A stretch of 64,000 bases of DNA from Phaeodactylum tricornutum CCAP 1055/1 (taxonomy: Eukaryota > Bacillariophyta > Bacillariophyceae > Surirellales > Neidiaceae), in NCBI RefSeq assembly GCF_000150955.2, contig NC_011675.1, positions 62,001 through 126,000 on the forward strand. Reading direction: 5' to 3'. Each line of letters begins with the position of its first letter. The stretch's first letter is position 1. Shown here piece after piece: positions 52,735-63,014 of this stretch. The notes beneath the pieces are model-generated. The model had not been told where the DNA came from. It was given only the letters and a program-made list of their open reading frames with translations, and searched no databases. The translations under genes were made by a program, and so were the position numbers.

Positions 52735-54210
52735 CTAGCGTCCTCTTCCATCGTGAGGGTCATATCGACGAGCTCTGCTGTCCCCGTACGGTTGTTCTTC
52801 TCTTTCCTCAGTGGGCGGACGACGCCTCATACCTTGCGACCATTCGCGCCCTTGAGCGGGGTCCCTCCGATCGAATCGATCGTCGCCGTCCCTTGGTCTG
52901 CGGTTGCCACTAAATCGTTCGTCCCCCCCTCGGCTCGGTGACTGCATATCGTTCTGGACCTCCGCTGCCGTCCTCGATATTCGGTCGTACGCCCACGATG
53001 TGCCCGCTATCAATCTATCTTTGATGCGGTGCTTTCGATCTAGAATCAACAACTTGTCCAAGACCTTACCCGAGACCACACCAAATTTACTCAGAAGCTC
53101 CAGTTCATAATTGATCTGCAGAATTTCCTGTGCCAGCGAAACTACCCGCATACCTATGGTTCTTGCCAAGTCTCCTTGTGCATTGCGGGCCGTGGTCCAG
53201 AAGGCGAAAGACCCAGCCCCGGCCAAAGCCCCAATCCATGCCGGAATTAAGGGGAGGTTACCCCCACACGCCGACCCGACAAAGCCCATGGCAATCACAC
53301 TGTACAGCATTTTGAACTCAACGTCGCCTTCTTCCAAAGGCACGTACGCCCAAGGATTTTCAATGGGGGGAAACTCACGACGCTGTGCTGCTCCAATCAA
53401 TGCCTTGACGTGGCAAAAGGTGGGATACGTCTTGCGAATGCGACGGCTACGTTGGACGGCAAAGATTAGCGTCATCCCTAAAGCCTTAACAAATTCACCG
53501 TACGAATTGCGCAAATTGGCTGCAATCCAAAACGTAAAGAAGAACGGAATGGACAAGGCGAAAGGCCGATTCAGAAGCGACTTTCCAAGAAAGGCTCCTA
53601 TCGCTCCACCCACGGTTCCCGAGCTCAACAAAAGTAACGCCTTGCCTCGCGACGTGGACATGTACCGTCCAATGGCATCGTTCCTGGGAGATGCGTAGTT
53701 GGAATCAACGTTGTCGTCGAAATTGTCCTTAATGAGGTCGGAATACGTTTGCGGTAGATCATCACGTTCGACAAAATTCGGCTTTTTCTGCCGACCCTCG
53801 GGTGACCGTGTTTGGAATTGGTAGTGAATCGGTGTCCGCGTCGATTCAAACGGGGGCCTAGACGATGAATACTGCGCCTCGGGTGGAGGCGGTGGAGGTG
53901 TTGTATTTGATCGATGCGTATACCGAGATACAGGGGGTGTTGTAGCCTCACTTTCAACGTCGTCGTATGTAGTATCGCCTGGATCTCTCCTGTCATCGAG
54001 AAAAGGGCTGGAAGGCGACGACCTGCCAACAGGCTTTTCGCCAGATGACAAAGCCGAAGCTGCAGTACTCCCCGTTCCCCATTGTTGAGAGCTTCCTCCA
54101 ACAACGGTTGTCAATGCCAGGCAGGCCAACCCAATTCTGCAGAGTCGAGGACCCGCTGGAACCAACCAAGGCCGTCGCCTTGCCTCTGTCTTAAGACCAG
54201 GTTCCACCAT
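52735..54210 (-). CDS. Predicted multi-pass membrane protein, function unknown
   Basis: A single exon from ATG 54210 gives 491 residues. A hydrophobic stretch near residues 22-40 (LCRIGLACLALTTVVGG) may be a signal anchor. Residues 40-180 are disordered and Pro/Ser-rich with a run of seven Pro. Then come hydrophobic, Gly-rich segments: ALLLLSSGTVGGAIGAFLG, FALSIPFFFTFWIAANL, and YSVIAMGFVGSACGG with LIPAWIGALAGAGSFAFW. The last 75 residues are extremely rich in Arg and Asp. The middle region looks conserved in character, but I do not recognise a family. An organelle or ER membrane location is inferred. Confidence 0.72.
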   Translation of the reverse strand: MVEPGLKTEARRRPWLVPAGPRLCRIGLACLALTTVVGGSSQQWGTGSTAASALSSGEKPVGRSSPSSPFLDDRRDPGDTTYDDVESEATTPPVSRYTHRSNTTPPPPPPEAQYSSSRPPFESTRTPIHYQFQTRSPEGRQKKPNFVERDDLPQTYSDLIKDNFDDNVDSNYASPRNDAIGRYMSTSRGKALLLLSSGTVGGAIGAFLGKSLLNRPFALSIPFFFTFWIAANLRNSYGEFVKALGMTLIFAVQRSRRIRKTYPTFCHVKALIGAAQRREFPPIENPWAYVPLEEGDVEFKMLYSVIAMGFVGSACGGNLPLIPAWIGALAGAGSFAFWTTARNAQGDLARTIGMRVVSLAQEILQINYELELLSKFGVVSGKVLDKLLILDRKHRIKDRLIAGTSWAYDRISRTAAEVQNDMQSPSRGGDERFSGNRRPRDGDDRFDRRDPAQGREWSQGMRRRPPTEEREEQPYGDSRARRYDPHDGRGR

Positions 54211-54674
54211 GGAGATGGCTCGATATATGGCAATCGTTCAACTTTGCATTCCTTTTGTTCCTTTTCGCCCGCCACACAGTAGTGCAAAACTGTCGAGCTA
54301 TTTATTGGCTAGTAAACTCGTTGCATTTGCGCTAATGGTATGTCCGCTGTCCGTCTTTTATCAAGTGTCACTTTTTCGACTATGATGGCCAACCTTACCG
54401 TAGGCTTTCGTCTAGCAGACAAGCATAGCTCATCACTTCTCTTATGCGATACTTTACCGACGGATTCCAAACCCCTTATACAGCCCCAATGTTTTTTGAG
54501 CATGTCCATAGCCGTCGTAGTTCAATCAGGCCCAAGAATTTTGAGGCAAAGCAAAAAGTGAGAGCAAAAACAATTGTTGGTCTTGCATAAACAGGTGTAT
54601 GTAAAACATTTTATATAAAAATAAGCTTCTGTGAAATGTGACTGATGCGATTAAGACTCCTATCCGTCAATTGT
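54211..54674. other. Intergenic, no gene seen
   Basis: 464 bp upstream of the membrane-protein gene and downstream of the coiled-coil gene. Nothing is recognised. Confidence 0.5.
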
Positions 54675-55826
54675 CTACTGCTTTTTGAAGATTTTGCTCA
54701 AGGCTTTCTTTGGACTTTTCAGGCCTTCATTCCTCATGACATGGAGTTCCTGGGTGAGTTGAGCAATTTGGAAATCCTTTTCCAGCATTTCATTGCGATG
54801 CATACGTTCCCAGTCATCTAGTTCACTCCGGTGCTGAGCCTCCATTTCCTTGATTTCGTTGGAGAGATGAGAAATCTCATTCATAAACTCCTGTTAGAGC
54901 AATAAAGAACCATTTAGATAAGTAAAAACCCAATTATGACATGTGGAATTGAGATAGCGGATTCGCACCTTTTCAACTTCCGCACGAAGCTCCAGAAGGC
55001 TGTAACTGAACTTAGTGAGTTGCTTCACATTTTTGTCTTTGACTTTGATGTTTTGGGCGTGATAATTTTCTAGCTCAGTATGCGCAATAACTAGATCGCA
55101 TTTGCTTGCCGTTGCACGCCGAAGATGCGCAGCGAGTGATTCGATCTCTTCATTCTTCGTCTCCAAAACATGTTTGAGTTCTTTAACTTCTTCGTAAAGG
55201 CGCTGTTGGATTACTCTATCTTGAGCCTTCTCGAGCAAATCACCCGTTCCTTCACTACTTTCTTCGCTGAACTCGCTATCATCGTCGGTGTCGGTAATTT
55301 CCGAGATCGTAGACTCTTCGTCTCCCCGGATCGACGGAAATGCGATATACTGCTTTATCGCGTATTTCTCAATCGTCAAATCGCTGTCTGTTTTCGACGT
55401 CTCGTCGGAATGAGCATGTTTTTTGAAAACCACAGATTTGCTTGCTTCAATTGCCATACGTTTGTGGATCATAGCTAGAGTGACCTCAGAGGCTTTTCCG
55501 CGACTAAGAATTTCCTTGGCTATAGGGAACTCTTTTGAAGATTCCTTGCTATTCTTCACAAACTTTGTGTAGTACTGCTCGACTCCTTTCTCCTCTTTGT
55601 CTACAGAGCTACCGGCAGAAGAACCATCATCCTCATCATCGAAGCTGTCTAGGAGATCATCAAGGAGATATTCGGCATTGTCGCTGTTCGAGCCGGTAGA
55701 TTGCACCTGGTCAGCACACGAATATGCTCTCGGAGGCGTCTCCTCACCGAGTATATCAGGGAAAGTTTGGCAAGCAAGGGCTTGCGGGAACTTCTCCAGA
55801 GCCGTATCAATATCAACAATTACCAT
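54675..55826 (-). CDS. Acidic coiled-coil protein, function unknown
   Basis: Exons 55826-54969 and 54890-54675, with a 78-bp intron, give 357 residues. The N-terminal 200 residues are acidic and Ser-rich (DDLLDSFDDEDDGSSAGSS), probably disordered. From about residue 205 a coiled coil begins (VIQQRLYEEVKELKHVLETK) and runs through exon 2 (NEISHLSNEIKEMEAQHR). The tail KSPKKALSKIFKKQ is basic. The intron was placed because joined exons continue the heptad pattern and the frame. No domain identifies a function. Confidence 0.68.
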
Positions 55827-56323
55827 GGCAAATTTTGCTGTTGGATAAAGTAGATCAGGGCAATGTAGGAGTACAAATGGAGTCTTGTCATTGGAGTCCT
55901 GCGAACAGCGCGAAACTGGTATCCAACGCTCGAAAAACGAGGGTTTTTGGCGGGCAATTCCGATCTGCTTACGTACGCCGGCCAGAAATTTTGATCCAAA
56001 CGCTCCAAACAGTACAGTCGCCCAATTTTAATACTATGCTTTGTTGATTTGACGTCTGATTTCACAGTTAGCCAATTTAGAAAATCTAGCCTGGTCCGAG
56101 CTGTAGAATGTTGCGAACATGACTTACATAAGAGAGGATGTGAACACAAACTGTGCTGACTGTATGTGACAAACTGTCACGGAAACGTGGCGAATAGGCT
56201 GTTTGATTTATTCCAATGAATCCTCATACATAGTTGGTTCACGAGAGGAAATGTACGATTGATTCCCCTATCCGTAGCAATCTGATTCGACGGAGAGGGA
56301 CGGTTTGGTTCGCACAAGACTTC
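55827..56323. other. Intergenic, no gene seen
   Basis: 497 bp. Nothing is recognised beyond the promoter expected for the coiled-coil gene. Confidence 0.5.
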
Positions 56324-57013
56324 CTACTTCCACCGACCTACCCGTTGCCACCAATCCAGCTGATCTCCGAACTTTTTCTGTGCAGCCGGAGGCGGCTTAC
56401 TTTGAAGGTTCTTACCAGGCTCAGTAACAGGAATGGCTTCAGGTATAGGATAGTGATTCATTACGAATTCGTGGTTGTTCACAATCATCCCGATAGCTTG
56501 CCGATGTACGATGAGTTCCCATCGCGCCTTGACTGCTTCCTTGCGCCTTTGATTGAAACGGTTAGCTATAGAGAGTACTTCAGGATTCGAGCCGTTCTTT
56601 GCGCATTTTTGCAAAGCCTCAATGTACGCCGTATAGCAAGTATTCATTTCTTGAACTGCGTAAAGAATCTTTTCTCCCTGCTTTCCAAGAGCAGCGCCCA
56701 TTGTTTGCATTAGCTCATCCTCGATCGTTTTGAGATGCATACTGGGATCGTGGGTTTCACGAATGGCATCCATGTGCTCGCTTTTGACGTCAATGTTTTT
56801 CACCAGCTTGGCACTGCGCTCCCACGTCTGGCTAGGCTTGGAGGGTCCACGAACCTCTGGTGCTGTGTTGTATGACGACGATGTATGTCGTTCCACAAGA
56901 CTCTTACTGCTGATAATGCCTAATTTCAATTTTGGCTGCCTTGTCACCTCGAAATTTCTGCGATGGATAACACCTGTAACGGGTTTTGTAAAGTAGTAGA
57001 GAAAACGATCCAT
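56324..57013 (-). CDS. Helical protein of unknown function
   Basis: ATG 57013 gives 229 residues; seven further codons upstream lack an ATG. The N-terminus is basic (MDRFLYYFTKPVTGVIHRR), which could act as an organelle leader. The centre is amphipathic helix (TIEDELMQTMGAALGKQGEK, NRFNQRRKEAVKARWELIVH). The C-terminus is Pro/Lys-rich and ends in DWWQRVGRWK. No membrane helix or known domain is seen. The divergent partner is organellar uL4. Confidence 0.65.
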   Translation of the reverse strand: MDRFLYYFTKPVTGVIHRRNFEVTRQPKLKLGIISSKSLVERHTSSSYNTAPEVRGPSKPSQTWERSAKLVKNIDVKSEHMDAIRETHDPSMHLKTIEDELMQTMGAALGKQGEKILYAVQEMNTCYTAYIEALQKCAKNGSNPEVLSIANRFNQRRKEAVKARWELIVHRQAIGMIVNNHEFVMNHYPIPEAIPVTEPGKNLQSKPPPAAQKKFGDQLDWWQRVGRWK

Positions 57014-57336
57014 GTTTTCAGCAATGTGGCTCAAGCTCGCTACCTAAGGCAGCTGGTTCTTTGTCATGGTCGGCGTTTTGTGAACCTTTCTTATTCTGTC
57101 GCTTTGGGTTTCTTCGTCCTTGAGGATTAAGCGACACCCGGATTTTACTCGTCTGTCGTCATACGAACGAGGGTTAAGGGCTTTATGTGTGGTTCGAAAA
57201 GCACGCTTAGAAAAGCGGGTGGAGCTCGATTTCGGGCTACGGCAGCGTGTTCCGTCCCTCATAGGCGGCAATTCCATTGGTTTGACTGGTGCCTGGGTCC
57301 GTTGTATTTCTTGTTCACCTCTTGAAGACGTTAGCA
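57014..57336. promoter_or_regulatory. Divergent promoter region
   Basis: 323 bp between the unknown helical gene and uL4. No gene is seen. Confidence 0.45.
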
Positions 57337-58380
57337 ATGCTTCGCTCAGTGGCTAGGTATTCTAGCTGGGCGCTACCGAGGGCCGCTGGAGGCTCCAGAA
57401 ATAGCTTTCTCTCTGCACCGCTGCTCGAAGATCAATTCTCGTTTTTGGGGCATCCTGGATCTCGTGTGCTGAGCAGTGAGGCCATAGTCCGTCGGATTCC
57501 CCCAAACCTTAAATTTGATCCGAGATCGTCTTTCGCGGCCAAATCAGTGGTTCATAAAGATATCGATGTTGACGTTGACGAACACGATAACATGTCGGAA
57601 GGGGACGACTTGGACGATGATGGAGTATACTTACCCGATGGAGAGCTTGTCTACGCTGTTCCGCTACCTGAACGCCTTCACGTTCAAATACACACGCTCT
57701 TCGCCCCCGAGCACTCGTCGCAAGTCGGTACGATCTGGCTCAACGACGCTGTTTTCGGTCGAGATCCTATCCGGGTCGATTTACTGAAACGATCGGTTGA
57801 CTACTACCGCGCCAAAGCCCGAGGCAGGCGCAAGGCAAAAACTAAGACGATCAGTGAAGTGTCCGGTAGTGGTCGAAAAATTCGGAATCAAAAAGGCACT
57901 GGTATGGCTCGTGCTGGACATTCCCGCCCACCGCATTTTCGGGGCGGTGCCAAGGCGCATGGCCCCAAGAATGTGACCGACTATGGCAATACCAAACTCA
58001 ACAAGAAAGTACGAAAGCTGGCTCTGGTGCATGCGCTCAGCCAAAAGCTATTGGAGGGAAATTTGATTATCTTAAATAGCCTGAAAGAGCTACCATCACA
58101 CAAAACAAAGGAGCTGACACGGTTTTTGGAACCCTGGGATATTGGGGGGAAAGATGGCGCAACTGCACTGATTTTGGACGCCTACATATCGGAGGAAGAA
58201 GGCCAGCCGCAGTCATATAAAGGCGTGCCAATGAATCTTTGGGTAGCGTCCTCAAATATTTACAGGATTAAAGTCGGCAACCATCTCGCGGCTTGTGTGT
58301 ACGATATTCTTAAACACGAGAAGTTGGTACTCACGCTGGCGGCATTGGAAAAATTGGAGGATCGACTGCGAGAAGTGTAA
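57337..58380 (+). CDS. Organellar (probably mitochondrial) ribosomal protein uL4
   Basis: ATG 57337 gives 347 residues. The first 40 (MLRSVARYSSWALPRAAGGS) form a basic mitochondrial leader. The uL4 core is clear: DPIRVDLLKRSVDYYRAKAR, then KIRNQKGTGMARAGHSRPPH and FRGGAKAHGP, the extended loop lining the exit tunnel. LNKKVRKLALVHALSQKL and LWVASSNIYRIKVGNHL complete the fold. An acidic insertion (DVDVDEHDNMSEGDDLDDDG) precedes the core. The mitochondrial rather than plastid assignment rests on the leader, which lacks a signal peptide. Confidence 0.9.
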   Translation: MLRSVARYSSWALPRAAGGSRNSFLSAPLLEDQFSFLGHPGSRVLSSEAIVRRIPPNLKFDPRSSFAAKSVVHKDIDVDVDEHDNMSEGDDLDDDGVYLPDGELVYAVPLPERLHVQIHTLFAPEHSSQVGTIWLNDAVFGRDPIRVDLLKRSVDYYRAKARGRRKAKTKTISEVSGSGRKIRNQKGTGMARAGHSRPPHFRGGAKAHGPKNVTDYGNTKLNKKVRKLALVHALSQKLLEGNLIILNSLKELPSHKTKELTRFLEPWDIGGKDGATALILDAYISEEEGQPQSYKGVPMNLWVASSNIYRIKVGNHLAACVYDILKHEKLVLTLAALEKLEDRLREV

Positions 58381-58703
58381 ACTACTACTAAGCCTCATAT
58401 TACTCGGACAAAACTAATGTGTTGTGATATAGAGGGAGCTCACACGCGCAGCAACGTTCCAGAGGTACAACACACATATTAAGGCACTATACCCAACCCA
58501 AGCAATAAACATGGCAAAACAAAGGAAAGCATGCGACATGCAACAAAACCAGAGAACCAAAACGCTCGATTATATGGCGTACCTTGATGCCTAACCTCGA
58601 CTGAATCATGTTGACAAAGCTCCCCCCACGGGAATCCTCGGTAAAAGCACTTACCGGAAAGAGAAATCCCCGATCAACCGATTTCTATTGACTTTGAATT
58701 ATG
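58381..58703. other. Convergent 3' region
   Basis: 323 bp between two stop codons. Nothing is recognised. Confidence 0.5.
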
Positions 58704-60152
58704 CTACGTGGGAGCTGGAGCTATTTCCCTTCCGTCATTATTTATTTTCTGTCTCAGCTCGTGTAGTTGCTGACGAAACTGGATTTGCTTGGCAACTGCT
58801 TTACCCTTCAATTCACGCAACACGCGTCGTCGCATAGTCAGGTCTTCTACGTGCAATGCCGAAGCAGCAAGTTCAGCTTTCATGGTCGTGATTTCATTGT
58901 TATAGTCTTCTACCGACAGCTTTGTTTGCTCAATTTGAACGTCTTGCTCCTCCAAAAGATGCTTTTGCTTCAGTAGCAAGTGTGCTGTTTGAGCCCTTAC
59001 ACGCTTCCGTTCGGCATTTTTCTTGCGTTCCAAAAGCTCTAATCGGCTCGGTTTATTCATTTCGTCATTGACAGTCGATGGAACAACGCTTTTGCTAGCA
59101 TCAATTTGATTCTGCTCCAAGAGTTTTGCTCTGTCCTTGGCCTCAACGAGCCTCTTTTGGAGCTCAATTTTGCGTTTCAATAAATCCATGCGCCTTTGCA
59201 ATGGTGGAGAAGACAGGGAAGAAGGCAGTGCGCTGGAAAGTTGCTTTTTCTCAATATCGATATCGTCGGTCTCTAAATCAGGCATCGTGCAGTCAGAAAA
59301 CCGCACCAGTTTAGCCGGTCCCGAAGTGCTTATGTTACGAATCAGTAGTGATGCATTACCTCCTTTTAGAAGGGCGTTGATAGGGCGCAAAGTTTGCTGA
59401 AATTTTCGTCTTACTCTTTCACTTCCTTGTTGTTGCACAATTCCTTCCCGAGCTTCTTCTAACGCTTGCTTTTTGGCCAGTAAAGCTATTCGTAACTTGG
59501 TTTTGGCCTCCGCACGAAAGTGATTCAATGAAGTCTTTCGACACTCTGGGAGGCCAACCGACGCAGTGTCAATGACGCTTTCTTTACCAGCAGCGTCGAG
59601 TGACCTGTTATCTTCAATACTTCTGGTCAACATTCCGACTTCGGGATCATCATGTTTCAATGTGGAAATTACAATCGGCGACGCGCGTTTGCTCGTTGTG
59701 GCACCCTTGAGTTCACTCATGGCGCAAACGGTGGACACCTTATGCAAAAAATTGATTTGTGCATTGTCAGATACAATTCCCGCAGTTTTATTCCCTGCCA
59801 AGTTCACTCTGGTTGCTTTCGCAGTAGCCACACACGACCCTGCATTCGAAAAGGAATGTTCGCTTTGCTGGTCTTCCGATATATGCCAATCCATTTCATT
59901 GCTGGCCTTTACAGACGCAATGGAAGTGTGCATGTAATTGCCAATCTTCGGCGCCACAAAAGCATGCTGACGAGCTTTGTTGCTTCTCAAGCTTGGGATC
60001 AGCATCATGGCTTGGCTTTCGAACTCGGTATCATTCGGATTCGAGTCTACAGGGGCTGGCTCGCCGTTTTCGTTGCGCTTTCGTTTTCCGGGGTTATTTT
60101 TTTCTACCCCTGCGCCGACAAGTTCCTGGCCCATGCAGGTTGTACCAGCCAT
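58704..60152 (-). CDS. Coiled-coil protein, function unknown
   Basis: A single exon from ATG 60152 gives 482 residues. The first 200 residues are low-complexity with a basic cluster GKRKRNENG that may serve as a nuclear signal. A short helix rich in Ala/Lys/Glu lies near 215-245. From about 320 to 470 the chain is predicted coiled coil (RRMDLLKRKIELQKRLVEAK, RLELLERKKNAERKRVRAQ, QIQFRQQLHELRQKI). I do not recognise a family. Confidence 0.68.
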   Translation of the reverse strand: MAGTTCMGQELVGAGVEKNNPGKRKRNENGEPAPVDSNPNDTEFESQAMMLIPSLRSNKARQHAFVAPKIGNYMHTSIASVKASNEMDWHISEDQQSEHSFSNAGSCVATAKATRVNLAGNKTAGIVSDNAQINFLHKVSTVCAMSELKGATTSKRASPIVISTLKHDDPEVGMLTRSIEDNRSLDAAGKESVIDTASVGLPECRKTSLNHFRAEAKTKLRIALLAKKQALEEAREGIVQQQGSERVRRKFQQTLRPINALLKGGNASLLIRNISTSGPAKLVRFSDCTMPDLETDDIDIEKKQLSSALPSSLSSPPLQRRMDLLKRKIELQKRLVEAKDRAKLLEQNQIDASKSVVPSTVNDEMNKPSRLELLERKKNAERKRVRAQTAHLLLKQKHLLEEQDVQIEQTKLSVEDYNNEITTMKAELAASALHVEDLTMRRRVLRELKGKAVAKQIQFRQQLHELRQKINNDGREIAPAPT

Positions 60153-60899
60153 TTGGCCAGCTCCAATCTCTGCAGATTAGACAGCTTTCTATCCCGCCTT
60201 TTGTCTCCACAACGACAATCGGCGGTCACGAAAGCGAGAAGGTAACTTCGAGTACAAGGGTTGTCGATTAGGTGCTTGTGGAGAAGAGCACCTGTTGCCC
60301 TTCGAGCTCTCTCATTTCCTATCTTGAAACAAGATACAGCAGAGTGACCTTTATACTGGTGTCTGTCAACTGCTAGTTGACTCTTTTCGACGGCTCGTCT
60401 CTAACTGTAAGTCCGTTTGTCGTCTTTTCATGAATAATTCGTCGACTGCTCCACAGTACGCGTAGAGAAACAGAGCGACATCAGAGAAAAGAAAAATAGA
60501 AAACGGCAAATGAGGGAGGACCTCTAACAGTAATAACCTAACCTTTGGTACCAGAGAACCCGGATGTAAGGCGTGACATGATGTGACCTCATAATTCAAA
60601 AGTACCGTGTAAGTGGCGGCGAATTGCTACAAAAAAGTTATGTGGGATGCTCCTTTTGGGCAACGTGTAAGGAATTTAGAGAGCTAAGGAAAGTATCGGT
60701 GGTTGGCGTTTTTTTCTCCAGCGAACCGAGCCGGTACTGAAATTGTTTTCGGAGAAGGATGCTACGTATGTGTTGTAGAGTACAATGTTTAGATATTCAA
60801 AACAAAGCTAGGCGTAAATTTTTAGGTAAGATGGTAGCGACAGATCGAACGCAATGGCTATACTATTGAAGAGCGGGACGGACGGGATGCTTTCGTCGT
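60153..60899. other. Intergenic, no gene seen
   Basis: 747 bp upstream of the coiled-coil gene and downstream of TatB. No coding frame was accepted. Confidence 0.5.
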
Positions 60900-62373
60900 T
60901 CAAATGACAAAAGTACTGTTCTTCTTGTCGTTATCCACGTCTCGTTTACTGCTCTTGCCACCCTTACCGAACGAACTGTATGCATCCGTTTGCACTTGAG
61001 CAGCCGCTTCTTCCAATAACGTCCGCTGCTTTTGGTAAAATGCGTCTTCCATTTCGGCTCTCTTTCGAAATTCTTCTTCCAAAAGTCGAGTTTTGGCAAC
61101 TTTTTCTTTTTCCAGCACAGCCAACATTTCCATGACCTTGGCGAGCGGCGACAGCTTGTCCTCGTTCGCCATTACACTTTTGTTCCAATCTCCAGCCACT
61201 TGCTGCTGAAAGCGACTTTGCGCGTCTGCATCGTACCTCGATTGATCCGGAGCTCCATACCAGCCACTGACATCGTTGCTGCTGCTGGGCATCGGGTCAC
61301 TACTGTACTTTGCAAACTCCCGTTCCACTTCGGCTTCTTCTTCCGGAGTCATTTTCGACTCTGATCCAGACTGGCTCACCCCATACGGTGTGTCGTTCAC
61401 GAACGGGTCACCCGTGCTCTCTCTTTCTGTGTTTCCTGGCATAATTAAATCGGGAACGTTCCCAACACTGCTCATCGGTGCCTCCGTGGCCACGGAGGAC
61501 GTACTGAATGTTGACGTAGACAAAGGTGGGGCGGGCTCGGCTGTTGCCTCTGCTTGGGCTGCCAATTCCTCTTCCGTCGGTTGTCGTTTGCGACGTTTGA
61601 TCTTTTTGCGTTTGCGGGTGGCATTGTCCTCTCCATCATTGCCGAGGGCGGCCACCCCACCTACCAAAGCTTCCTCGGCGCGCGGTGTGGTTGCAGTGGT
61701 AGCGAAGGCTTCCGAATCGTCCACGTTGATGGATCGACGGAACGAAAAGGCGTCCGTGAGTTCACGCTGAGCTTTGCGCAATTCCTGTAGCTGCAATTGA
61801 TTTTCCATGTTTGATTCGAAGGTGGTCGACAAATCCGTACCCAGGGAACGGATGTTTTGAATGAATTTGCCAATTTCCTTGACGAGCTTGTACAGATCAC
61901 TCGGGCCTAGCACAAAGTATCCGACCAGTAAAATAGTAAACTAACCAAAGCATACGTTTTGAGCACAAAGGGCAGGGAGAACTAGGTGAGAATGCGGTAT
62001 CTAGGATCGTAGCGAACGAAACGCGAGTCATGCTGTTGCGCTGGTGGCCGCATTCGTAGTCATCTCCAGACGGTGTCCTGTCAACACAACTTTATACACT
62101 TACCAGCTCCGGTCCTCCTATCCCTAAGAGTCCACCGTCGGATCCCATGAACATATTTAGAGAGGTGGAGGACGCGGACCCACGTGGATTGCCATGTTGA
62201 AGGTCCACTATCCCTTGAGTGGTTGGCGTTGGATAAGGATTAGCGGCTGGTCGACCAAGACGACAGCGACTGTGTACTCCCCACGACGTCACGGTCTGAA
62301 AGGATGCACCCTTGGAAAAGAGTGTTAAAGTAAGCAACAGCACGGCGGCAATTTTCCTTCTTCGAACGACCAT
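60900..62373 (-). CDS. TATB: Plastid twin-arginine translocase subunit TatB/Hcf106
   Basis: Exons 62373-62104 and 61940-60900, with a 163-bp intron, give 436 residues. Residues 1-22 are a signal peptide (VLLLTLTLF) followed by GASF, the Phe-containing cleavage motif of diatom plastid presequences. The Tat signature spans the exon junction: GLLGIGGPEL joined to FTILLVGYFVLGPSDLYK, with Glu89 conserved in TatB proteins, one membrane helix (about 86-101) and the GPSD hinge. An amphipathic helix follows (LVKEIGKFIQNIRSLGTDL). The subunit receives folded precursors for transport across the thylakoid. The remaining 280 residues are an unusually long tail with a KKIKRRKR cluster, a Ser/Glu-rich linker and a coiled coil. 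Confidence 0.92.
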
Positions 62374-63014
62374 TTTCGTTCCGGATATTTGGATTGCTGA
62401 ATTGTTCCTCGCTAAATGATCTAATGCAAGTTACTAGCGACAGCAAGAGATTCCCTGTCGAGAGATACAATGCCTGCGTAGATGGACGGCTTGACAATAC
62501 GCTGATTGATTGATTGATTGATTCCTGGTCTCTTTCTTTGTTGGTGGCTTTCTCGATGCGTACCATCGACGGTTGCCGTACAAAGGGGATTGACGTGAAG
62601 AACGGCTCGCAGCACACGGAACCGCAAACGAAGATGGACATGGAGAGATGGAGTGACCTTTTTTGCGTGCGTGCGCTCCGCTTGGAGGTTAACTAACCCG
62701 GATCCAGGACACTTGGGCAGACGGAAGAATCCGCGAATTTTTGGAATCTTGAAAGTACAACCATGACGTCTCCGTGTCGCGCTGTGATGGAGGTCTTCGG
62801 TTCCGTGTACCTGTGGACCCTCGCCTCAGTGGTGTGGCTGGCAGTGTCAGTGTCACTGCGCTACGATCCGATCCGATCCGATGCGTATATCCAAAAAGAA
62901 AGATCCAGTCCGCACGAGTCAACCATTCATTATCTTTGGGAGAGGCCACTAAAACGAGTTCGTGTACGAAACACAAACCGGTCTACTCATTGCTATCTCT
63001 CGCACGTAATAAGC
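62374..63014. promoter_or_regulatory. Divergent promoter region of TatB and flavoprotein genes
   Basis: 641 bp between two plastid-protein genes that face apart. A GATT tetranucleotide run lies at 62503-62523. A frame at 62774-63175 overlaps the flavoprotein start in another frame and is rejected. Confidence 0.5.
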
